NCBI GenBank assembly: GCA_049999725.1
Contig: JBNGIS010033702.1
Location: 1 to 29,552, forward strand
DNA from: Haplomitrium mnioides
Taxonomy: Eukaryota; Marchantiophyta; Haplomitriopsida; Calobryales
Direction: 5' to 3'
DNA: 29,552 nt
Every line of letters starts with the position of its first letter. The first letter of the stretch is position 1. The position numbers and the translations under genes are program-made. Under the pieces are notes generated by a model. The model was not told the DNA's origin, searched no databases, and saw nothing but the letters and a program-made list of their open reading frames with translations. This document shows positions 17,897 to 26,919 of the stretch, piece by piece.

Positions 17897-20280
17897 ATGG
17901 AGCTAAAGGGTGGAAGGTTGCAGTATGGCATCACTCGCAGTGGCATCCAGTTTTGAACTGCAGTAACAGCGACTTAGCAGTTGGTAAGTGACCATACATC
18001 AGACGAAGAGCATGAGGCTCTTTCAAGCACTCGGGTATAGTCCCTGTTGTCTTGGAATATAGATGAGATGTATGGGTCACAAAAAGGCCAACGAGGTTTT
18101 CTGGTGCAGTAGGCACCATTGACCTAGATAATTTCATCCAAGAGTTTGATACTTGGTGTGATTTGCAAACATTGCGGAATTATGCTCTCTTTACACTCTT
18201 CATGGCATGGAAAGGTTTGTTTTAGCATTTGGAAGGGCCGTCTATGGATGATTACCATGAATTGAGGTAGGCTCATTTGATTGAAATTGAAGAGTAGAGA
18301 CAGTATTGGTCATCCAATTACGTCTCCATCACCTATGGTGGAAAGGCAAGTGCCCGTTACCCTATGACCCATACAATATTCTCTAGTGGTACTAGCCACA
18401 ATATTGGTGCTTTAGAGGCACGAGGAGTTTTCAATACACATGTTCTAGCTAGTACAGCAAAGAGTGAATGGGTTCCCTTGTTTAACCTTGTAGATGAGTT
18501 TTTGGAGCTTCTTAGGTAAAATTATAAGGGCGTAAGGACGGATAAGCTGAAGAGTCTTCAAGAGTTCCTATACAAGACTAGAGAGAGCTTGAAGAAAGCT
18601 TACATTAGGATAAGAAGGCTCATCAATGTCACGAATGGAGTGGTAGAGGCTCAAGCTGTTCAGTTTTGGTATTCTATCCTTGATAGGGATTTGAGGAGGA
18701 GAGTGAGAGATGCCACCCTTCTCAAGGATTCTTATCCCACTCTAGTCATTGTGTTTACACTATCAAAATGTATAGAGCTCAACCTAGTAAATGAGAGAGT
18801 AGCCACTATAGGTTTTCAAAAAGAAACGCCAAAATTTACATCTCCAACCACATCTACATCACAGTCTACATCACAGAAGGGCCAGAAGGCTAGAGGACAA
18901 TCAGCTTTGCCATCTTATGCAGGTCAGTAGTCAGGTGGTTGGACTTGTAGTGGAGATCATTTGTAGAGGTTATGTCCAGAGCCAAAGAAGCCACGAGCAA
19001 CGTGCTCTAGAGATGCAAGTGTAGCTAGCCAATAGCAATGTGGCTATTGTGGGGTCATGAGTCACACTAGGGACCGATGTTTTTTACTTCACCTAGAGCT
19101 ACGACAAGAAGGAGCTCGCACAGGTGAGCAAGACAGAGGTCAACAAGGTGGTCGTGACAGAGGAGCATCACTAGCTAGGAGAGCTGGGGTGGGTGCTCCA
19201 GCAGCTACTGTGGATCCTAAGGATGCTAGGATTACACAATTGAAGCAACAATTAGCTGCCATGACTACAACACATGCAAGGCCCAACTCTGGAGGTGAAG
19301 TCTCTACTTCATATACAGTTGATGGAGATTTAGCTAGTATAGAATTCATATGTGAGACAACCCACATTGATGCATCTATGATGGTGACCAAAATAACAGG
19401 CAAGGAAATTGAGCCTAGGAGAGCAGCAGTGGAGTCGGATCTTCAAAGGGAGGATGCTCACCGGCAGGTAAGACTTCCACAATCATTTGAGCTGACAAAT
19501 TTGGTGAAGACTGCTTCTATGCGTCTGACTTAGCCTTCCAAGGATTTGGAGAGCTTAGTCAAAGTGGAGAGGAGTGCGTCTTCAGCTATGGAGATAACCA
19601 GATTAGTGCTCAAGAAACCATTGTTTTCAGCTAAGGATATGTTGACTGGAGGATTCACACCAGTTGAAGTGCTCAAGTTAGCAACCACATTATATGGGAA
19701 GATTCAAGGTGCTACTTCCAGTATGGAAGTGAGACCTGTGAGTAGAGCAGTTGACGCATGTGTCTTTACGTCTGGAGGTGAGATATAGCATCCTGCTGCA
19801 GCCCGGTTGATGGAGTTATCAGCCTGACCAACATTTGAGAGGATGAGATTCAGACCCAATATGGTGTCTATCGATAATCGGAGTGGTATCTTCCGACTTG
19901 TCGGTCCTTCAAACGTGGTCTACAGGCCAGCCAGAGTGTTATTGGACACAGGTGTATAGTCGTTGATGTTAGGCAAGTCAGTTGTGCATGGGTTGAGATT
20001 AAGGCCCAAAGATGTGGAGATCTACCCTTTCCCCACTTAAGCTTCATTGGGAGGACCTTCACCTACGCAACACATCATACGTGGAGAGATTGAGCTTGGA
20101 GTGCAAGCTAATTATCGCACAAATAGCTCATATGTGAGCGCTCGGGCCATAGTTACCAAGGTCGAGTCTTATGATGTTTTGGTGGGGTGTACATTGTTAT
20201 GTCCCATGGGGTTTACTATTATTTTTTGGATGAGTCAGTTTCCTATCAACTTAGATAGCAATTTGGAGAGGCACGATTGA
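17897..20280 (+). pseudogene. Retroelement gag-protease of a methyltransferase-carrying element
   Basis: A likely start is ATG 17897 (MELKGGRLQYGITRSGIQ, TRSG being common at gag N-termini). The main frame then runs 18121-20280 without indels. Order: capsid-like region with FIQEFDTWCDL and FMAWKGLF; gag core with AVQFWYSILDRDLRRRVRDA, FTLSKCIELNL; knuckle 1 (TCSGDHL.RLCPEP, first Cys lost); knuckle 2 CGYCGVMSHTRDRC (C-x2-C-x4-H-x4-C). Then comes a retropepsin with VLLDTG (Asp at 19945) and the later DVLVG segment. Thirteen stops lie in this frame: TAG at 18223, 18268, 18295, 18928, 18964, 19033, 19531, 19786, 19957; TAA at 18517, 20038; TGA at 19825, 20278. No RT, RNase H or integrase follows. 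It is dead. Placement in Ty3/gypsy-like gag is good; exact clade unknown. Confidence 0.75.
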
Positions 20281-20289
20281 GCAGGTTGC

Positions 20290-21112
20290 TTGTCGGATTC
20301 AATAGACCAGTTGGAGGTCTACTATCTCAACATTATCAGCATTTTGTGGAGTTATCACCGACTACTCTGACTTGCTGAAGGGGAATGCACATACAACCAA
20401 CATTCCTTCTGTTGAGGAGGCATATTCAGAGGTTGCAAGGCCAGCATCATCGTCATCAAGTGAGGTGATTCTTGTGAATGGAAGCAAGGAGAGGTTTTGG
20501 TAGGTACATGCGTTTAGGTTGGTTGAAGATGATTGGTAAGATGCATCTATGCCATGTCATACACAGAATGGTTCTGTCACATCTGGACCTGTAGATTTTT
20601 CACCATTAGATACTATGTTGATTTCATGGCAATATCCTACTGATGGTATTTGTTTGTTGGAGTTGTGCTCCAGGTAGAGATTCCAATATGGCAGTATTTA
20701 TATGTGGAGAAGGGTGAGATTGCCCGCAGAATCTCCTTAAGGCATGTGGCGCTGATGGTTGAGCAATTTTCACGATTGCTTTCAGTTAGTGCAGTGCGAG
20801 GTTTTTCGCATACATTGTCAGCTGATATTTTATTGTTAGAGGCAAACCACTTAGCTAGAGTGGTGTCGATTGATCTACTAATGAGTCACCTTGCAACTTA
20901 TGTATTTTAGGCAAGAGGTTTCTGGTTTTATTTGGGATGCAACCTTGCAAAGACTGGTGGAACCCAATGCTAATGAGAGAGACCGTGCAATAGGGCTTTC
21001 TACTGGTACTACTGTCGTTGCATCTGTCGCCGAGATTGAGTGACGCAATGTGCTGGAACAAGCCATTTATGTGTGTGATCTTGCTTGGATTGTGAGATTC
21101 AAGTGGAAATGA
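20290..21112 (+). pseudogene. C5-cytosine DNA methyltransferase-like domain of the same element, internally deleted
   Basis: The linker 20348-20640 (GVITDYSDLLKGN to VDFSPLDTMLISWQYPTDGI) has stops TAG 20501 and TAA 20537. Methyltransferase-like sequence follows. LLELCS is the end of the SAM-binding motif I strand, damaged by a deletion and frame change near 20650. AVLQ-like VVLQVEIPIWQYLYVEKGEIARR fits the motif I helix and motif II with its acidic residue. SLRHVALMVEQF and VVSIDLL fit motif IV up to, but not including, the Pro-Cys. About 20887 the frame changes again and the C-terminal part appears: FIWDATLQRLVEPN, ERDRAIGLSTGTT (motif IX-like 'E+.R..GF') and NVLEQAIYVCDLAWIV (motif X region). 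The catalytic loop and target-recognition domain are gone. The call rests on motif order and on my memory of similar retroelement proteins, not on a search. Confidence 0.6.
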
Positions 21113-21692
21113 GCTGTCGGTTGGGTGTTTTTTGAGTTTTTCTAAATTTTGTGATTATTGAGCTTCAAGTTTAGTCTATTGTTTCAATTTATATTATTTT
21201 ATTATATTTTATTTGTATATTATTATTATTCTATCCTTCCCCTCTCTTCCCTCTCTCCTCTTCCTTCTCTTCCTTTTTTCTCTCCCTCTCCTTTTCTCTT
21301 TTTCCCATTTGCTATCACGAATCATGCACTTCAAGGGAGGAGCTCTGTAGAATCGAGAGGAGTCAAATGCAAAAGGAATGCAAGTCGTGTGGTGCATATG
21401 GACTCACAACAAATCGACATGAAAAAATGGCTGAGGGTGCGAGAAAGAGGGAGAGGAATCTCTGTTGCAAGGAGGAAGGCGAGCAGCTGGGGGGATTGCA
21501 AAATGAAATAGGGCGCAGAAGGAGAGGTTGATCGAGTAAGGAGAGGTGTGTCGCAGCAAGATTGCCGCATCAAGAGAGTTTGCCAAAAGGGGGGCATTGT
21601 GCATGCGGGTCTGAATTTGCAACAAGGTGAGGAATCGCGCAACGGGGGTTGGAAGGTATTGAGAGGGAGGCAACTGCACTAAGGATGTAGGC
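21113..21692. other. 3' flank of the methyltransferase relic, with a 73-nt polypyrimidine tract
   Basis: AT-rich, then a pure C/T run of 73 nt at 21234-21306 on the plus strand, then a purine-rich stretch. No gene. The run could form H-DNA or be the complement of a polypurine tract from a minus-strand element. Confidence 0.6.
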
Positions 21693-21711
21693 ATGGCGGA
21701 CGTCGGAAACA

Positions 21712-22600
21712 AACACTTCGAGCACAGCGAGTCCGTGGGAAACTTCGGAGACGTGGCAACTTTGGGGGAGTCCGTAGGAAACTTCGGAGACGTGGCGGAC
21801 TGGGAGGAGTCTGCGGGATGCTACAAAAATTACAACTCCGGAGGTGTTCGCGGGATACTTTGGGAGTTGGTCAACTTTGGAACCAGGCGGTCAGTGGCAG
21901 TCCAACTTCCACCTTGCGAGCGGCGGCGAATAGCGCAATTTCGTAGACATGGCAGACTAGGAGGAGTCCGCGGGATGCTACGGAAGATACAACTCCGGAG
22001 GCGTCCGCAGGATACTTCGGGAGTTGGTCAACTTTGGAACCAGATGGTCGGTGGTGGTCCAACTTCCACCTTGTAGGCGGCAACGGACGACGCAATTATG
22101 TAGACGTGGCAGCCTTGGAGGATTCCGCGAGCAACTTCGGAGATGTGGCGACTTCGGGGGAGTTCGTGAGAAACTTCGAAGACATAGCAGACTGGTAAGA
22201 GTCTCGGAAAGACAACAAAAGGTACAACTTCGGAGGAGTCCACGGGATCCATCGGAAGGAGGTCAACTTCAAAACCAGGTGAGCACGGCGGTCCAACTTC
22301 CACCTTGCGGACAGCGGCGGACGGCGCGACATCGGAGACGTGGCAGCCTTGAAAGGGTCCGTGGAGAACTTCGAAGACGTGGCGACTTCGGGGAGTCCGT
22401 GGGAAAATTCGGAGACGTGGCAGACTTGGAGGAGTCTGCGGGAAAATTTAAAAACGTGGCAGACTTGGAGGAGTCCATAGGAAGCTTGGAAGACGTGGCA
22501 GACTTGGAGGAGTCTGCGGGATGCTACGGAAAGTACAACTCTGGAAGGGTCCGCGGGATGCTTCGGGGGTTGGTCAACTTAGGAACTAGTGGTCAGTTGT
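21712..22600. repeat. GC-rich minisatellite, 39-bp basic unit with longer higher-order blocks
   Basis: The basic 39-bp unit is TCC-GT-GGGAAACTTCGGAGACG plus TGGC..ACT..GGAGGAG; two perfect-length units run 21728-21805. Longer blocks recur several times. One starts at ACAACTCCGGAGG-G-GT, runs through 'gagttggtcaactttggaaccag' and ends 'gtccaacttccacctt' (about 21830, 21990, 22235, end-truncated at 22510). 39 bp is 13 codons, so plus frames at 21693-22076 and 22024-22680 stay open and encode repeats such as GDVADLEESAG. Whether they are translated is unknown. Confidence 0.85.
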
Positions 22601-22680
22601 TGTTAGGTCTTGATAAGCATGGCATATGGGGAGGAGCCCTGCATTTTGGTCAGTGTTGTAGTATAAAGCCTAACTTCTAG

Positions 22681-25204
22681 ATATGAGTAACTGGGTTGGG
22701 GTAAGATAGGGACCCCCGCTGATTGGGCTCTCTAGGGATACGCTTGGTTGTGGTGGTAGTGAGGTCCACCAGAACTCAAGAAATCGTGAGGGTGCTTCTC
22801 CTCCTTAGGACCGGCTAGGGACCTACAGACAACTTTGGGCTTGCTGGTTTGTCTTTTGGCTTATGAGATATAACACATAGCAGAAATGAAATAAAACACT
22901 AGCGTGTGATTTTATGTGTTATAACTTGGAAGAACATATCATTCACATGCGTGCCAGGGCTCATACACATGGACATAACCTGAAATAGCACTTTACTCAA
23001 TGGAAAGACCCACGATACCAATACAAACATACTTCAGTCTTAATCCCCCTTGGGTTCTAGCATCCTCAAGAGTGCACTCCAATGCTATAACAACCTTCAC
23101 TACACTCCAATGAGTGAACTATTACAAGATATAAATACCCACCATAGGGGTTGTACTAAACACCATGCCACTTACCCAACACCTGAACCGAACATAGTAG
23201 AATAAAACACAATATTACACTCGCATACGAACACATATCACCCAACTTTTCCCCAATAAGTTCTTTACCTTAGCTACTAGCCACAGAACCACCTTGGGAA
23301 ATAATTGTGTAGACTTGAGCCATATGATACGCTTGAAGAACTTGGACAATGACATTCACCAACCATCTTTCTGAAACTGATTTCGATAATATTCTCTGTT
23401 TCTTTCTCTCTTCCTTCTATATCTTATTCTCAGGTCGACTTCCAACCCCGGTCAATTCTCTGCTCACCTTGTTTACTTTGGTTCTTCCACTATCTTCCTT
23501 ACTCCCTTCTTACCCCTTCCTCCACATTCATCTACCTTCATATTCTTCAACACGAATTGCCTTCCAATCAACCCCAACTCTTCCTTCACCACCTACACCT
23601 ACAATTTGCCATTTTGGTTCATGCCAACCTCCAATCACCCCCTTATCTTAGACTCCAATAATCCTCTTCTCACCATGGTATCTCTTCTTATCTAACCTTA
23701 CTCTTTCTCAAACAACACTCCAGTCCTTATATTTCTCCACATTGCTAGTTCTTATATCAAGAGGTCTGCTACTTCTCATCACCGCCTTGTGGACAACTTC
23801 CTCTCATCTTGGAAATGGTCTACTTTACAGAATTCCATGCCGAGCATTCCTCCGCATAACCCCCAGTTTTACGATCCACAGTTCTGTTGAGCAGATCCCC
23901 ACCACTACGCATTTCTAGAGGTATGCCACTGCCCTTCACTACAACTTGCTGGTCCTTACTTCGCTGTCATTTTCTTTAGCTTTCTTAACCCATTGTGAAC
24001 TAGAATCGTACTCTCCGACTGGTGGGATCGATCATTGCCTGAACTAAATAGTTTGCCTTTCAAATTTCCGAGAGTGCAAATCCAAGTCTTTCCCCTTCGA
24101 AATATTGACGCTAATCCATATATGCTCCCCACGTCCTCTACAATGCAAAATTTCTCCCGGCTGCCATTGTCAAATGCATAAACAACCTTCTATGCACTCT
24201 GCTCTCGACGTCCAATTCTTTCGAGAACGAAGCCGCCGACCGCTACAACAACTAATCTTACAAACAATTTGCGGATGGAAAATAGCACTAATCTTAAGAA
24301 TCCATCCTTGGACCCAGCCGCATAGACTTTACACCTGGACTTGAATTCTTCTGTGTTCTTCACCACCCTACATGTCGTTCACAACTACGACAACTATTTC
24401 TCATATGGCTCTCAAACTCTTGAAGGTGTTAAAGTCAAGACTTCTAATCTACTACAACATGCATGTACCAAGCATCAACTACGTTATGGCCAAGTATACG
24501 CTTAGTGTTGCTACCTCTTCTTCAGATCCAATCCTCAACTTAAGTCATTGTTGGTTCTCGTTGATCCTCATCATACCTCCTTAAAAACCTCACCACATAC
24601 TTCTACTTTCGACAATAATTGTGATGTATACTGATTCAAGTGCTCACCGTAGATTTTGAAGAACTATCTCCCCCTATGGAGTCTCTTTTCCATCTTATCG
24701 CATCAACCATATATGGAAAAAACACCAGTGCCTCAATTGCTGTTGAACTTAGCTCCATATATTAGCATTCTTCTTGCTTCGCATAGCTCTCATGGTTTGG
24801 TGCTCTATTTTTTTCCCATGCTGATATCACAGTCACTGTTCTTTTTTCTTCCTTTTGACATTGCATACTACTATTCAGTCATGTTGCCACATCCCACAAA
24901 ACGTTCTTCCTCCCTTCTATTTCCTTCCTGACGCGCAGCTCCCCATGCACCTCCTCAGCAAAAGTCAAAGAACCATCTCCAAGACAAGATCACCGTGAGT
25001 CGCGGCTCTCCCTCTCCACTATCGACCAAGAAAAGAACTTCACCCGCGGCACGACGCCCAAGAAGAGAGAGGAGGGGGGCAAAATGAACCCCTTCTCTTT
25101 CTTTAACTTCACTCTAACTCGCACACGTTGTCGTGTTGTGGCTCGGCTATTGCTTGCAGGTATGAAGAAATTTGTTGTGCCTTTACCACTATCATGCAAT
25201 ATGA
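22681..25204. other. No identifiable gene; strong pyrimidine bias on the plus strand
   Basis: From about 22880 to 25000 the plus strand is rich in C and T (many CTTCC, CCACC, TTCTTC words). This suggests a decayed element whose coding strand is the minus strand. An inverted repeat ATAACACATA near 22868 pairs with TATGTGTTAT near 22913. Short open frames exist on both strands but none shows a family motif. Confidence 0.45.
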
Positions 25205-26202
25205 GACATTGAGTAGAAGCCTTTGAGAGTCACTAGTGGAGTTTTGATTTAATCGGTTTTCTACACTATGTGTACATTTGAGTACAGAGTAAATAATGTT
25301 CTTATTAGAAATGTTTTGGACCTGATATTTTATAGAGATATATTATATAGTTAAAGTAACTCGTATCAATTTACATAAGTGAAAAACTATTTGTAAACCG
25401 GGAGTTATAACCGGTCAAAGTTGTAAAAGTGCTATGCAAAAAAGTCAAAACAAAGAGTATTTAAGTATTAGAAATTACAAATATTATTCTATGGGTAGAA
25501 AGCTTATTTAATAAGCTTTCCAACAAGGTATAGTACAGGCGAATTGACTAAGTATTAAGGATTTTATAGAGATTCTTCTAGAATAGACTATAAAGGGGAA
25601 AAATCAAGAAAAGTCAATTTGTTCTTTGACTTATTCTTTAAGGGAATCTCGAAGTATCTTATTAGAAATTGTTTGTAGGGACAAATACAAGGATAAAGAT
25701 ATGAGACAACTTGTATAGATTCTTTGACAAGAGAAGCTCCAAATGAGAAGCTTCTTCTTGAAGAAGAAAACAAAAAGGTGAAGATATTTTAGGAGTATAA
25801 GTAGGATTTAATATTTGGAGATCTTATCACCTTAGATTCTTTACCTAGGGTGATATTATATCTAGTTTTACTGCTAGTTACTTTCTGAAGAGTATGTAAT
25901 GAGGAGGAGGAGAGAGAGAATGGACCTCATTCCACTCTTTCTTTTGGGACTTCATTCTACAATTGGGGGACTTGAGACTTGGAGAAGCGCTTGGTGGAGC
26001 TCTTGGAGGAGTTACTTTGAAGACTCATTGAAGGGCAAACACTTGAGGAGGGGTTGTCCATAGAGTGAGGAGTGTGTAGAGAGTTGGAAGGGTGAGAGCA
26101 AGAGTGTTGTGTGTACGAGTTGAGACCTCAATATTGAGAAGTAAAGAAGGTGGCAATCGAGCTTCATTGTGTTGAATGTCAATTGACGACGCAAGGGGAA
26201 AG
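25205..26202 (+). mobile_element. LTR-like sequence
   Basis: AT-rich U3-like DNA from about 25268 (TGTGTACATTTGAG) passes into a purine-rich transcribed-looking part and ends near 26181 (GAATGTCA). TGGTATCGAG at 26203-26212 resembles the start of an initiator-Met tRNA primer-binding site. A perfect palindrome GAAAGCTTAT-TTA-ATAAGCTTTC lies at 25498-25520. No partner LTR or target duplication was found, so this is a guess from composition and position. Confidence 0.35.
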
Positions 26203-26223
26203 TGGTATCGAGTGTTCGAAATC

Positions 26224-26445
26224 TTAAGAAGGATTGAAAACTTCCCGCTGCTACGCAACAACATTGAATTGAAAAGGTTCATCAATTTAGTAAATTATTA
26301 TTTGTTTTTGATAAGTGACTTGGCTTCGTTGGCAACACCATTGTATCAACGATTGTATTCTCTAAATGAGTGGGTTTGGACCTTGGAGCATGAGAGGGCA
26401 TTTCATCAAATCAAGGAGAGAATTCTCAACGGTCTCAACAAGTGA
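26224..26445 (+). pseudogene. Ty3/gypsy RT/RNase H junction fragment
   Basis: ELKRFINLVNYYLFLISDLA and LATPLYQRL followed by WTLEHERAFHQIKERI match the conserved connection after the gypsy RT palm (ELRxFLGLxNYYRxFI, APL, W...QAF..LK). About 65 residues remain. The RT catalytic motifs and the RNase H active site are missing. It directly follows the LTR-like sequence, so a large internal deletion is likely. Family call is strong. Confidence 0.8.
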
Positions 26446-26710
26446 CTAGGGAATGACCATTGTGATACGAGTATTCATAGTCGCAAAAATACATATGCGT
26501 CAAAAGTTGGTGGAGCAATTCGGAGTAGAACGAATGGAAGACATTTTGGCGGATCCTAACCCATTTGTTTTCCCCATTCTAATCCAAGCCATTTGTGAAG
26601 TACATATTTTTGTCTTGTGGTAGATGTGGTAGGAGTAGAAGGAAGAAAAACGCAATCAAGAAAGAGCAACAAGCCATCCAACCAAGATGGAGAACATTTC
26701 GATTTTTTAT
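26446..26710 (+). other. Retroelement 3' internal debris
   Basis: One open piece (MRQKLVEQFGVERMEDILAD, 26494-26553) looks protein-like but I cannot place it. The rest has stops in all frames. It lies between the RT scrap and a polypurine tract. Confidence 0.35.
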
Positions 26711-26723
26711 GGAAAATGGGGGG
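26711..26723 (+). other. Polypurine-tract-like sequence
   Basis: GGAAAATGGGGGG, the typical plant plus-strand primer form (purines with a single T before the G-run). In a complete element this would sit just upstream of the 3' LTR. Confidence 0.5.
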
Positions 26724-26727
26724 CAAT

Positions 26728-26871
26728 AATGTGGAGGACTATTGGAGAGACTTCCAATGTGCTTGTATTAGATATGGTCAGTAAAGGACTCGTTGCAACG
26801 TGGTGATTGTTTACTAGCTATAGCCAGATACCCAGCGTATTCCTAGAGAAGACAACACGTACTACGACAGT
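26728..26871 (+). mobile_element. Possible short LTR between polypurine tract and primer-binding site
   Basis: About 140 bp starting near TGTGGAGGAC (26730), placed after a polypurine tract and before a primer-binding-site-like sequence, then gag. Position alone suggests an LTR of TRIM-like length. No second copy is visible because the element runs off the window. Confidence 0.3.
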
Positions 26872-26888
26872 TGGTGAACCTGACGTGA
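26872..26888 (+). other. Primer-binding-site-like sequence upstream of gag
   Basis: TGGTGAACCTGACGTGA has the TGG start of a tRNA 3'-CCA complement, is 48 bp upstream of the gag ATG, and is in the expected place for reverse-transcription priming. The tRNA species cannot be named from here. Confidence 0.4.
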
Positions 26889-26919
26889 AAACTCTGGGTG
26901 GCACAAGTGAATAGTCATC

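Noticed and set aside
18121-20280. Stop codons read as sense by U-to-C RNA editing or a variant genetic code
   Set aside because: U-to-C editing of stops is an organellar feature of some early land plants. This is a nuclear retroelement, and a neighbouring 689-codon frame uses normal stops.
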